Origin: an uncultured Kineothrix sp.
GTDB lineage: Bacteria; Bacillota; Clostridia; Lachnospirales; Lachnospiraceae
Direction: 5' to 3'
NCBI GenBank assembly: GCA_910588855.1
Contig: CAJUSR010000006.1
Location: forward strand, 75,681 to 139,680
DNA length: 64,000 nucleotides
Part shown: in pieces, positions 27,358-36,067 of the stretch
How the letters are laid out: the number at the start of each line of letters is the position of its first letter
Numbering within the stretch: position 1 is the first letter of the stretch
Position numbers and translations under genes: made by a program
The notes under the pieces: generated by a model
Seen by the model: the letters and a program-made list of their open reading frames with translations, nothing else
Databases searched by the model: none
Told to the model about the DNA's origin: nothing

Positions 27358-29229
27358 TCATTCCGGATTGCGGAGCCAGACCCCATCTACCACCAGACAT
27401 TGAATCTGTCCATAGTCTTCCTCGCCGAAGCCGGCACAACGCTGCCTTGCGGCTTCGCTTTCCGAATCTTCCCCTTCCAAATAAAATGTATACAGTTTTG
27501 GCAGTTCATCCAAAAAGCTAAAATCCATCGCGTCTGTCGTCTCCAGCCTCAAATATTTCAGCGAAGTACATTGTGCCAGTATTTCTTCTATGGATTCGCT
27601 TGTTTCCCCAAAATCCCCTTCCGCATCTTCCTCTTCCTTTTCTTTGACACCTCCGAAAGTGGACGCCCCTTCCTTCTCATAACCCAGTTCATTCAAATGG
27701 GGGAACATACTGAGGTTCAATGTCAAAGAATCCAATTCCTTTAAATTTAAAAGCCATTTCAGGTTCGTCACCGGCCGGGCAGACGTAATGGAGATTTCCT
27801 TAAGCGACGGGCACTCCCCTAATACTTCATAATCGTCCGCACTCCCAATTTCCAACGTTACTTTTTCCAGATTGGGCAACACTGCCAAATCCCGGAATGT
27901 TGTCAAATTACAATCTGCACAAGACCCGTCTACCGTAGTGATATTATTGACCGCCACCTGATCCCGTCCGGGAATAGGGCTCTCCACAAGTACCACTTCC
28001 GTAATCCATGCAAGCTCGCTTGCATAGATTGGACGTTCCATAAACTCTTTTTCCTGTTCCCTTGTCAAATTATAATGAAAGGAAATTTTGCTTCTAATGA
28101 TTCTCTCCCACTCTTTTGACACAAATTCGACTTCCCTGTCTTCCCCTTTTAAAACCGGGTCTTCCTTTATGCCATATTTTCTTTCCATAATTGCAAACGG
28201 ATTATGCAAATCTTCATACGGCCAGCTTTCATACCCTAAGTAAGGACGGTATTTCAAACTGTTCCAAACTTTTTCCCCGCCTTCTTCCACATAAGAAGCC
28301 GCCATATAACGGGTAATTTCTTCAATTTGATACCCCTGCGTATTTTCATCCTCCGGTATGGGGCTATATCCTATAAATTCTATCAGATATTCTTCCCCTG
28401 GCACATAAGCCACCGCACATTTTACCCGTTCCTCCCCAGCCTGGCAAATAAAAGTATAAAAAAGTAAATCCGTTCCGTCTTCTTTTATATAACGGGAAAA
28501 CTCCAATTCGCGGAAATCAATGCCCTTTGCCTGTTCTGCACTGTCCGCAATTTGTTTCTGCATTTCCTCCCATTCATTCCCAACATCGTCTGAAAACATA
28601 CGGTTTTCTGTCACATGGGTATACACCCCAACATCTGCAAATTCCGGCCAATAACTATATTCCAGACAAACCTCCCACTCCGGCCTTCCAGCAATCCAGT
28701 CTGCCGGAACATCATAGGTACATGCCGTAGAGCCAAAACCACCCCGGCTATCCTTTTGCTTTTCTATATAGTGGACTTTGGGAACTGATATCTCCATGCC
28801 CGGGAAAATGAGTCCCCCATCGCCAGGGATTTCCGGGTTCTGCCGTTTCAGAATATCACATGCTTCCCCCTTATCATAATATTCCTGAGCAATTTTCCAC
28901 AAAGTATCCCCCTCTTTTATCCGATAAACACCGGCTTCCGGCGATAAAAGGAAAATATAGTCCTCCTTTCCCCCCTCCTCTATATCCTCCAACAGGGGAT
29001 ACCTCTGATTCCTCATATCCTCTTCCGCCGCCCATTTCCCTAGCCAGTCCGCGTCCTCATCCCCCGGTCCCCCCTCTTCCGTTCCCTCTTCTTTTTCATT
29101 CTCCTTTGCCATATCCATAACGGTCCTTGCCTTCTCTCCCGCCCAGACCGGATGGGAAATTCCACTGCCGGCTATTACAATCCCAAGCATACATAACCAA
29201 AAACTTCGGTATATTCTATTCTTTTCCAT
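27358..29229 (-). CDS. Exported LysM and leucine-rich repeat-like protein
   Basis: 623 residues. The signal peptide spans about 1-30 (SFWLCMLGIVIAGSGISHPVWAG). A LysM domain follows at about 97-152 (YRIKEGDTLWKIAQEYYDKG and NPEIPG), which would bind peptidoglycan. The middle part is unrecognised and rich in Glu and Trp. The last 200 residues have irregular leucine-rich repeat-like strands (LPNLEKVTLEIGS, CPSLKEISITSA, LKELDSLTLNLS, CTSLKYLRLET, LPKLYTFYLEGE). It is probably on the cell surface. No catalytic motif is seen. A triplicated 34-base repeat lies directly upstream. Confidence 0.75.
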   Translation of the reverse strand: MEKNRIYRSFWLCMLGIVIAGSGISHPVWAGEKARTVMDMAKENEKEEGTEEGGPGDEDADWLGKWAAEEDMRNQRYPLLEDIEEGGKEDYIFLLSPEAGVYRIKEGDTLWKIAQEYYDKGEACDILKRQNPEIPGDGGLIFPGMEISVPKVHYIEKQKDSRGGFGSTACTYDVPADWIAGRPEWEVCLEYSYWPEFADVGVYTHVTENRMFSDDVGNEWEEMQKQIADSAEQAKGIDFRELEFSRYIKEDGTDLLFYTFICQAGEERVKCAVAYVPGEEYLIEFIGYSPIPEDENTQGYQIEEITRYMAASYVEEGGEKVWNSLKYRPYLGYESWPYEDLHNPFAIMERKYGIKEDPVLKGEDREVEFVSKEWERIIRSKISFHYNLTREQEKEFMERPIYASELAWITEVVLVESPIPGRDQVAVNNITTVDGSCADCNLTTFRDLAVLPNLEKVTLEIGSADDYEVLGECPSLKEISITSARPVTNLKWLLNLKELDSLTLNLSMFPHLNELGYEKEGASTFGGVKEKEEEDAEGDFGETSESIEEILAQCTSLKYLRLETTDAMDFSFLDELPKLYTFYLEGEDSESEAARQRCAGFGEEDYGQIQCLVVDGVWLRNPE

Positions 29230-29233
29230 TATC

Positions 29234-29335
29234 CTATCCCCTCCGTCATCCTGCCTTTTCTACTGCTCTATCCCCTCTGCACTCCTGACTTTTCTGCTTC
29301 CCTATCCCTTCTATAACAAAATACTGCCTGCAACC
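29234..29335. repeat. Three imperfect tandem copies of a 34-base unit
   Basis: CTATCCC recurs at 29234, 29268 and 29302, exactly 34 bases apart. The first two units are similar over most of their length and the third is decayed. It lies in the leader of the LysM gene. Confidence 0.6.
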
Positions 29336-29401
29336 CCCTAACATCCTAACCCGCCGCGCATATACTAGTAAAAAGTTTTCCATTTATAAAGGGGTTTTCT
29401 T

Positions 29402-29893
29402 ATGTATCAGTTCACTCCCCGGCTCACGTTTGTCCGCATTCTGGAAAAAAACCGCCCTGCAGCCGTAGCATGGGTTACCGGTAATAACATTTATTCCGAG
29501 TTAAGCGGACTCGTCAAATTTTACGACACCCCCTATGACGGTGTCCTGGTAGAGGCGGAAGTATTCGGGCTTCCTAATGTTTCCACCCAAGTTTCTTCCG
29601 ATTTCTATGCTATGCATATCCATCAATACGGCAACTGCTCCGGTTCCTTTGAAAAAACCGGCAGCCACTTCAATCCGACAAATGCTTTCCACCCGGAACA
29701 CGCAGGGGATATGATTCCGCTGCTGGGAAACCAGGGCTATGCGTGGGCGTCTTTTTACGATAAGCGTTTCACCATCGACGACATTATCGGGAAGTCCGTC
29801 GTCATCCATTCCAGGCGGGATGACTTCACCTCCCAGCCCGCCGGAGACTCCGGAGAAAAAATCGGCTGCGGTGTCATTCGGAAAGAAGACTGA
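29402..29893 (+). CDS. Cu/Zn superoxide dismutase-like protein without signal peptide
   Basis: 163 residues. The copper and zinc ligands of SodC are all recognisable: HIHQYG (about 77-82), GSHFNP (about 95), HPEHAGD with two His and the Asp, and VVIHSRRDDF near the C-terminus. The disulfide pair (GNCSG and GCGVI) is also present. The metal loop is shorter than in enterobacterial SodC. Bacterial SodC is normally exported, but here no signal peptide or lipobox is visible, so the location is unclear; it may be cytosolic or a non-enzymatic relative. It is a monocistronic gene behind AAGGGG. Confidence 0.8.
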   Translation: MYQFTPRLTFVRILEKNRPAAVAWVTGNNIYSELSGLVKFYDTPYDGVLVEAEVFGLPNVSTQVSSDFYAMHIHQYGNCSGSFEKTGSHFNPTNAFHPEHAGDMIPLLGNQGYAWASFYDKRFTIDDIIGKSVVIHSRRDDFTSQPAGDSGEKIGCGVIRKED

Positions 29894-29943
29894 ATCATCC
29901 GCATCGGAGCAAGAAACCTGTCTTAGAGGATGCGAAACCTTTA

Positions 29944-31344
29944 TCATTCCATCCGAAAATGTACCGGCTCCAAATCTTCGGTCAAGACTTCCATTTGATA
30001 TTCCGGCAGTTGTTCCAATAAATCATCCAGACACATTCCTGTAGCATGGATTACATCATGCGCCAATACTACCACATGGTCTTTTCCCTGGATAGAGCCG
30101 AGCGCATTGGCTATCAACTGTTCCGGCTTGGGATCCTTGACCGCATCCTCTAAGCTGGCGTTCCAATCGTAATAAATAAAACCCCTTTTTGTCATTTCCT
30201 CCGCAATTGCATTGCAGACCTTTTTATTGTATGCATTCACGCTGCCGCCGGGAAAGCGGAAAAATTTTGCCTCTACACCCGTAACCTCCTTTATCAGCTC
30301 ATATGCTTTTTCAAAATCCTCTACATAGCTGTCCACGCTCTCGTAAATCGCCTTATAATCATGGCTATAGCAATGGATTCCTATCGTATGCCCCTCCTGC
30401 GCAATCCGTTTCGCCATTTCCGGATTCCTTTCTACATTTTCTCCCACAAGAAAGAAAGTAGCCTTTATGTTCCTTTTCTTCAATACTTCCAATACCCTCT
30501 CCGTATTTTCCATATAAGGTCCGTCGTCAAATGTCAGGTACATAGTTTTCGGATGGAAATAAAGTTCAATCCCCTGCACAATCCCTTTCGCCACCTGTTC
30601 CTGATATTCCGGCGACATTAATTTTTCCCTTTCCCCCTGATTGGAAAGGAAACCCGTCTCAATCAGGCAGGAGGGCATAGAAGTTTTCCCTGTCACATGG
30701 AAGTCTGCATCATTCCTCAATTCCCTTGCAGCCGCCCCTGTACTTTTTAATGTCTCCTGATGGATAAGCTGCGCCAGCCTCTTGCTGTCTTTTCCACTGT
30801 TGCTTCCATCATACCATGTTTCAATCCCCTCCACATTACTATCTTCAAATGTATTTTGATGTATGCTCACATAAATATCCGCTTCACAGGCATTCGCATT
30901 CTCTACACGTTCTTCCTTCGCTATATAAGTATCGTCTTCCCTTGCCATAATTACCTGATATCCCATCCCTTCAAGCTTACCCTCTACCAGCTTGGCAATA
31001 GCCAGGTTAATATCCTTTTCATATATGCCGTCTTTTTCACACCCTTCATCTTCTCCCCCATGCCCGGCATCAATGACAATGGCCGGCACTCCCGGCACCT
31101 TTTCTATTTCATCCAAAACAGGAACATTTCCCGATATACTCTCTTCTACTCTTCTTATCTCTTCTTTCCGGTTAGCTTCTGCTTCTACCGCCGGGTCCTC
31201 CGGGGCTGCCAAAGCCTTTACTGCCAGGACAAAGGATGTTGTACCAACCGCTGCTGCCATTAGCAATGCACAGCCAACCCGGATTGCCTTCCTCCTTCTT
31301 TTCTCCCTCTTCTTCATTTGTTCATACGATACTCTTTTGTACAT
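29944..31344 (-). CDS. N-acetylmuramoyl-L-alanine amidase fused to a polysaccharide deacetylase
   Basis: About 466 residues. An N-terminal membrane anchor (about 18-45, VGCALLMAAAVGTTSFVLAV) is followed by an amidase_3 domain: AIVIDAGHGGEDEGC (zinc His), YEKDINLAIAKLVE (zinc Glu), VSIHQN and SCLIETGFLSN. A NodB deacetylase domain follows: MYLTFDDGPYMEN, GHTIGIHCYSHDY and KFFRFPGGS. It would cleave the stem peptide from muramic acid and remove acetyl groups from the glycan, both outside the membrane. I choose the ATG at 31344 because AAGGAG lies nine bases upstream; a frame opening at 31410 starts within the promoter region. Four 11-base repeats stand upstream. Confidence 0.88.
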   Translation of the reverse strand: MYKRVSYEQMKKREKRRRKAIRVGCALLMAAAVGTTSFVLAVKALAAPEDPAVEAEANRKEEIRRVEESISGNVPVLDEIEKVPGVPAIVIDAGHGGEDEGCEKDGIYEKDINLAIAKLVEGKLEGMGYQVIMAREDDTYIAKEERVENANACEADIYVSIHQNTFEDSNVEGIETWYDGSNSGKDSKRLAQLIHQETLKSTGAAARELRNDADFHVTGKTSMPSCLIETGFLSNQGEREKLMSPEYQEQVAKGIVQGIELYFHPKTMYLTFDDGPYMENTERVLEVLKKRNIKATFFLVGENVERNPEMAKRIAQEGHTIGIHCYSHDYKAIYESVDSYVEDFEKAYELIKEVTGVEAKFFRFPGGSVNAYNKKVCNAIAEEMTKRGFIYYDWNASLEDAVKDPKPEQLIANALGSIQGKDHVVVLAHDVIHATGMCLDDLLEQLPEYQMEVLTEDLEPVHFRME

Positions 31345-31405
31345 ACTCCGATGCTCCTTCCAAAAAAACATGCCCTTACATAACCTATCCTTTTCATTAC
31401 TGTCA

Positions 31406-31469
31406 ATCATAGGTTACACAAGGGCTGCATCAAAGTATCATCATAGTTGCATCAAACTTGCATCATTTT
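31406..31469 (-). promoter_or_regulatory. Four 11-bp repeats and -10 box before the amidase-deacetylase gene
   Basis: Read on the plus strand, units TGCATCAAAGT, ATCATCATAGT, TGCATCAAACT and TGCATCATTTT begin at 31426, 31437, 31448 and 31459, exactly 11 bases apart. On the minus strand TATGAT (31406-31411) lies 14 bases after the last repeat, in position for a -10. Phased direct repeats replacing a -35 are typical of OmpR-family activator sites. The neighbouring operon encodes such a regulator. Confidence 0.6.
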
Positions 31470-32347
31470 GAAATTTTAATAAATAATTCGTTTATCCCTT
31501 CATAAAACCCAACCGTCACTATCGTATCCCCGTTGCCAATACCGGAAAATACATACTTTTTATAATAAGGCGTAGTTTCCAGCAAAGGATTTGTGGATTC
31601 GTAGGGCTGCGGAGTGCTTATCCCCATATAGTCGCTCCATTTTTCCATGATTCCGTCCGGGTTAATGTCCTCCCATGTAAGGGAAGTCCTGACATAGACT
31701 TCATAAAATTTGCCGCTTTCCGCATCAATATATGCATCGATCAACCGGTTTTCCTTATTGGCATTTTTTTGGCTGTTGGAGAGGCTCAATTTCCAAACGG
31801 CTACGTTATTCCTCGGCTCCAATACATCAATTGCCGAATACAAAACTGCGTTATAAGATGCCTTCTCCACCTTCTTTATGTCCACCGGCAATATTCCCAG
31901 GCTGCCTAACGTATCCAAGCCTTTATTGCATGTTTCATAAATTTCTTCATCCGTAATTTCTTCCCCAGAGGGTCCTCTATGATTAACGACAAAAGCATAG
32001 GCTCCCCCTAATTCCTGGTAATCCACATCCGCCGTGCCGCCCCCTGTCCATGCGTTCTGTTCGCTTCCCGGAAGCGTCTGGCTGCTTAAGCATTGGGAGA
32101 GGATGTACAATCTTTCATTTCCATTCAATGTATACCGATAACCCTCCCCCGCCGTTTGAATTTCTTCCAAATGAGTTTCATTTAAAATAGATTTATCCTT
32201 ATACCCCGCCAAAGCTTCCGGTCCCCATACCGACGCGGCAATCACCAGAATTGCAAAACAAAGGAAGCCGATTGTAAGGGTATCTTTCCGCAACGGTTTG
32301 CCCTGATATCCAATCAACTTATTCCCTATACTTTCGATTTTCTTCAT
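31463..32347 (-). CDS. Membrane-anchored protein of a two-component operon, unrecognised
   Basis: 294 residues. One transmembrane helix (about 25-48, TIGFLCFAILVIAASVWG) anchors a long extracytoplasmic domain with no family I recognise. Alternating strands such as NNVAVWKLSLSNSQ and KFYEVYVRTSLTWEDIN suggest a cystatin/YycH-like beta fold. Its start overlaps the histidine kinase end by 29 bases, so it probably works with the kinase, for example as a sensory or inhibitory partner in the membrane; this is inferred from position. It is the last gene of the operon. Confidence 0.6.
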   Translation of the reverse strand: MKKIESIGNKLIGYQGKPLRKDTLTIGFLCFAILVIAASVWGPEALAGYKDKSILNETHLEEIQTAGEGYRYTLNGNERLYILSQCLSSQTLPGSEQNAWTGGGTADVDYQELGGAYAFVVNHRGPSGEEITDEEIYETCNKGLDTLGSLGILPVDIKKVEKASYNAVLYSAIDVLEPRNNVAVWKLSLSNSQKNANKENRLIDAYIDAESGKFYEVYVRTSLTWEDINPDGIMEKWSDYMGISTPQPYESTNPLLETTPYYKKYVFSGIGNGDTIVTVGFYEGINELFIKISK

Positions 32348-33755
32348 CCGCTTCCTCCTTCCCCTGATTTGGCAAGGTAAAACCGATACACGTTCCTTTT
32401 CCCGGCTCGCTTTCTATCTCAAGCACGCTGCCGTGAAGCTGCAGGATTTCTTTACAAAGAGCCAGCCCTAATCCTGCCCCGTTCTTGCTTCTGGCGCGGG
32501 ATTTGTCCACCATATAAAAGGCTTTCACTACATTTCGTTGTTCTTCCCGGGGTATCCCCACTCCGTAGTCTTTCACCACAAACCGGTATCCTGTTTCCAA
32601 CCTGTGTCCCTCAACTTCTATCATACCCCCTGCTTCCGAAGCCTTACAGGCATTGTCGATTAAATTGATTAAAACGGTTTTAATCAGGTTTATTTCCGCC
32701 CATACCATTCCACTGTCATAACGATACCGGAATCTCTGTCCCCCGCCTACAAACATATCTTCCAAATAACGAAAAATACTTTCTGCAGAAACATTCTGAA
32801 ATTCCGTCTCTTCCCTCTTTGTCACAATAATATCCAGCAGGCGCAGCGCCATTGCCTCCAGCCGCTTTCCTTCCGTATAAATATAATTGGCGGACATGAA
32901 ACTTTTTTCCTCATCCAGCTTATGGGAACGGAGCATGTCCGCATAACCTATAATTGCTGTCAGCGGCGTTTTTAATTCATGGGCAAAAGCCGCCACAAAG
33001 TTTTCCCTGTCCTGAATCCCCTCTTCCAATTTCCCGATATTCTCTTCCAATGTATTGGCCATATCATTGAAGTCTTTTGTCAGCAGCCCCAGCTCATCGT
33101 CGCTGACCTGTCTGGCCCTGTAGGAATAATCTCCTGCCGCCATCCGTTTCGTGGCTTTTGTCAGCAAACGGATAGGCTTTGTCAGCCACGAGGAAATGAA
33201 ATGCATAATAAGAGTCCCTGCTATCAGCATGGCTATCGTCACCCTGCGGTATACGGAAAACCCCAATTCCCTCTCCCTGAACACATCCGAAATATCCCGC
33301 ATGGTCTCCAGATAAAGGATTCTGTCCAAAGTATCCACCGTCGCCCCCGTCTGCACATAATACCCTTCTGACATTTTGATTACCCGATAGGTTTTTGTGC
33401 TTTTATCTGTCTGCTCCAATAAGGCTCCGTCCGCTTCAAATCCATCGCTTGCATACAAAATCTTCCTGTTTTCATCCGAAATCCTTAAAAGACGGCTGGT
33501 TCCATGCCCGCCCGTCTCCAGATTCGATGCGATTTCCTCTATCGTATTGTCCTGTAAAATATTATATTTTGCGGGTACATTAAGAGCCGCCGTTTCAAAC
33601 GCAAAGCTTAGGATACTGTTTTCGTCCAATGCCTGCTCCACTTCCCTGGCTAACGATGTTTCAAATACATAATTGACGAAAAAATACCCGCTGAACCCCA
33701 ATGCTACCGCCATAACGATAATAGTCCACAGCAGAAGTTTTAAAGAAAATTTCAT
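32319..33755 (-). CDS. Sensor histidine kinase
   Basis: 478 residues. Two membrane helices (about 7-29 and 170-192) flank an extracytoplasmic sensor region, followed by HAMP (about 193-245). The phospho-acceptor box is FAHELKTPLTAIIGYADML with the His near 255. The ATPase part has NLIDNACKASE (N box), DYGVGIPREEQ (G1) and NGAGLGLALCKEI (G2). The kinase overlaps its regulator by ATGA. It probably responds to an envelope signal, since the operon encodes two more extracytoplasmic proteins. The stimulus cannot be read from sequence. Confidence 0.92.
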   Translation of the reverse strand: MKFSLKLLLWTIIVMAVALGFSGYFFVNYVFETSLAREVEQALDENSILSFAFETAALNVPAKYNILQDNTIEEIASNLETGGHGTSRLLRISDENRKILYASDGFEADGALLEQTDKSTKTYRVIKMSEGYYVQTGATVDTLDRILYLETMRDISDVFRERELGFSVYRRVTIAMLIAGTLIMHFISSWLTKPIRLLTKATKRMAAGDYSYRARQVSDDELGLLTKDFNDMANTLEENIGKLEEGIQDRENFVAAFAHELKTPLTAIIGYADMLRSHKLDEEKSFMSANYIYTEGKRLEAMALRLLDIIVTKREETEFQNVSAESIFRYLEDMFVGGGQRFRYRYDSGMVWAEINLIKTVLINLIDNACKASEAGGMIEVEGHRLETGYRFVVKDYGVGIPREEQRNVVKAFYMVDKSRARSKNGAGLGLALCKEILQLHGSVLEIESEPGKGTCIGFTLPNQGKEEADEENRKYRE

Positions 33756-34411
33756 TGCGGTACCTCTAAGCGGTATCCTACTTTATATACCGCCACCAGA
33801 TTATGTTCCCATCCCAGTTTCTTCCTCAGGCGCTGCACATGGAGGTCCAACGTCCGGCTGTCCCCGAAATATTCGCCTTCCCAAACCGCTTCATACAGCT
33901 TCTCCCTGAACAATGCCACGTTTTTATTTTTAATAAAAAGTAAAAGCAGCCCAAACTCTTTGTTTGTCAAAACTACCGGCTTACCGTTTTTTGTTACCCT
34001 TCTGGCTTCTACATCCACCACCACATCCCCCGCTGTCAGATGTTGTTCCGTTTTGTTGTAGCGCCGCAAGACAGCCTCCACTCTGGCAACCAGCTCCACT
34101 ACATCAAAGGGCTTTACCAAATAATCGTCCGCCCCCAGCTTCAAACCTTTTACCTTGTCTTTTACCTCATGCTTTGCCGTAATAAAAATAACCGGTACGC
34201 CAAAAGGCCGGATATAATCCATAACATCATAGCCATCGGCCCCGGGAAGCATAATATCTAAAAGAATCAAATCAAAATTTTCTTGCTCAATCCGATTGAT
34301 TGCTTCCAGGCCATCCTGCACGGAAACACAGTGATATCCTGCCGAAGACAAGTTTAAATCAATCAAATCGCAAATCGCCTTTTCATCATCCACAATCAAT
34401 ATCCGTATCAT
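33752..34411 (-). CDS. OmpR/PhoB-family response regulator
   Basis: About 220 residues. The receiver domain has IRILIVDDEKAICDL, phospho-Asp in LILLDIMLPGADGYDVM, and the conserved Thr and Lys (VIFITAK, LVKPFD). The C-terminal winged helix domain shows RTLDLHVQRLRKKLGWE and VYKVGYRLE. The ATG at 34411 shares ATGA with the end of the upstream gene and has GGAG in front; a longer frame adds 24 residues without homology. Candidate DNA sites are the 11-base repeats before the amidase-deacetylase gene. Confidence 0.93.
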   Translation of the reverse strand: MIRILIVDDEKAICDLIDLNLSSAGYHCVSVQDGLEAINRIEQENFDLILLDIMLPGADGYDVMDYIRPFGVPVIFITAKHEVKDKVKGLKLGADDYLVKPFDVVELVARVEAVLRRYNKTEQHLTAGDVVVDVEARRVTKNGKPVVLTNKEFGLLLLFIKNKNVALFREKLYEAVWEGEYFGDSRTLDLHVQRLRKKLGWEHNLVAVYKVGYRLEVPQ

Positions 34412-35556
34412 TTCTCCGATTTCCACCCCCAATAAGCCCGTGCATTTTCTACCACTTCTTCCATCGTATCTTCTTCCCCGCACCGGTAAGCGCCCTTTAT
34501 CTCCGTATCCGCCGAAAAGCCTCCTGTCCGCTGATAGTAAACGGCATAATCGCTTTTTACAATCAGCTCATGCCCATTGCCCTCATAACTATAGCGCGCC
34601 AACACTATAATATCTTTCAGCCCGTCCCCGTCAATATCCCGGCAATTAATCCCCTTCAATGCATACAGGTTATCGTATTCCCCCATAGGCTGAAGGCTCC
34701 ATACAATATATCCTTGCTCATTGACAAGATAAATCATAAAAATATTATAATCCGCTATACTGTACATTCCGGGAACAACCTGAAGCCTCCCCAGTTTTTC
34801 AAAATTCCTGAAATAACACTGTTCCGAAATAATCCGAAGCCCTGCCTTTTGCAATTCCTCCAAAGTTGCCGCTGTATATAAGAACTCCGTAGAATCCCCA
34901 TCCTTTACGAAAGCAGTGATAAGCTCTATACTCTTATTCATGCCAAAGCGGTTGATTTTATCCGAAATCCGATAATCGCGGTAGAATCCTGTTCCCTCTT
35001 CGTTCTGGAAAAGCACATCCCCCACTTTATACAGTTTCCCCGCGTAATCCCCTTCTTCCTTGATGCAGGAAGTAATCAGCACGATGTCCATCAGCCCATC
35101 CCCGTTCAAATCCTGAAAGGAAACTGCCGAAATCCCCATATTTGGCTGGCTGGTCTGCCCTTTGTTGCAGCTGTTCGTCTCCAACTGTTCGGTCTTATAA
35201 AGAATCTCCCCATCTGCCCCGGCAAAAAGCAGGATTAAACGGTCATATTCCGCATCCATTGCCGGAATAAAAAAAACTTCGCCAAAATCCCCCATTTCAA
35301 TAGGGAATATCTGTTCTTCTATCACATCGAAACCACGACCGGCAATATCGTTTTGATACTCGATTTCCTCAAAACGCTGTTTATACCCGCCGTATTTTGA
35401 CGCTTCTTCACTGCCGTCAACGGTCTCCTGCGCTATGTTGGGCATCGCCGGCTTTTCATTTCCGGCAGCCGCAAAAACAAAACCCGGGCTGCCAAACAAT
35501 ATCCAAACCATAGATATCCCCACCGCCCAATGCAGCGCCGACTTTACCCTTCTCAA
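34408..35556 (-). CDS. Exported FG-GAP/VCBS-like repeat protein in a two-component operon
   Basis: 382 residues with a signal peptide (about 1-30, ALHWAVGISMVWILFGSPGFVFAAA). Two calcium-type loops, DLNGDGLMDIVL (about 147-158) and DIDGDGLKDIIVL (about 305-317), match FG-GAP/VCBS beta-propeller repeats; other blades are too diverged to count. The protein is probably outside the membrane and may sense a ligand for the kinase encoded next. Translation is coupled to the response regulator by a four-base overlap. It is the first gene of the operon, an unusual position for such a protein. Confidence 0.7.
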   Translation of the reverse strand: MRRVKSALHWAVGISMVWILFGSPGFVFAAAGNEKPAMPNIAQETVDGSEEASKYGGYKQRFEEIEYQNDIAGRGFDVIEEQIFPIEMGDFGEVFFIPAMDAEYDRLILLFAGADGEILYKTEQLETNSCNKGQTSQPNMGISAVSFQDLNGDGLMDIVLITSCIKEEGDYAGKLYKVGDVLFQNEEGTGFYRDYRISDKINRFGMNKSIELITAFVKDGDSTEFLYTAATLEELQKAGLRIISEQCYFRNFEKLGRLQVVPGMYSIADYNIFMIYLVNEQGYIVWSLQPMGEYDNLYALKGINCRDIDGDGLKDIIVLARYSYEGNGHELIVKSDYAVYYQRTGGFSADTEIKGAYRCGEEDTMEEVVENARAYWGWKSEK

Positions 35557-35642
35557 ACTAAACCACCTTCTTTGCCAACCATTTCTACCGTTTCCTTTCT
35601 TTCACTATATCAAATGGCCGCTGTGATTTCCACCTTTTCTTT

Positions 35643-35975
35643 TCAAACCACCCCTAAAGCCTTAAAAACCGCCCATACATACGGAGCCCCAAAGCAGTTT
35701 AAACTTTTGGGCCCGGTAATCTTATGCTCCCCGTCATCCATTATCTTTTGATATGCCTGCTCAAAGGTGGCACGTGTTATGGATTTCTTTTTCCTGTCCG
35801 CAAACAGTTCCCCGCCTTTTACCCGGTAAGTAAAAGGAAGCCCTTTGGCAGTATAAATGGTTTCGCCTTGCCAAGCCGTTATGGTCTCCCACAGTTTTTC
35901 CTTGGTCACCGCCTGCCCTGCCATTCCATCTGCCATCTTCTGTCCACTTTCTGCTGCGTTTTGAATCTTCTCCAT
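35643..35975 (-). CDS. Conserved-looking small hypothetical protein
   Basis: 110 residues, soluble, family not recognised. A central KGLPFTYRVKGGELFADRKKKSITRATFEQAYQKI section reads like a small winged-helix or DNA-contact fold, and the end GPKSLNCFGAPYVWAVFKALGVV is hydrophobic. The start has AAGGAGGAACG ahead, so it is expressed. It stands between the EFR1 ferredoxin and the two-component operon, but no functional link is evident. Confidence 0.6.
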   Translation of the reverse strand: MEKIQNAAESGQKMADGMAGQAVTKEKLWETITAWQGETIYTAKGLPFTYRVKGGELFADRKKKSITRATFEQAYQKIMDDGEHKITGPKSLNCFGAPYVWAVFKALGVV

Positions 35976-36067
35976 AAACGTTCCTCCTTAGCCATACATC
36001 CAAATTTAATGAATATCAAATCCCCCTTTCCTGCTATTACCGACACGTTTCTACCTTACTAGACCTG

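Noticed and set aside
31345..31410. N-terminal extension of the amidase-deacetylase
   Set aside because: The extra 22 codons begin at the predicted promoter -10 and lack a ribosome site; the ATG at 31344 has one.
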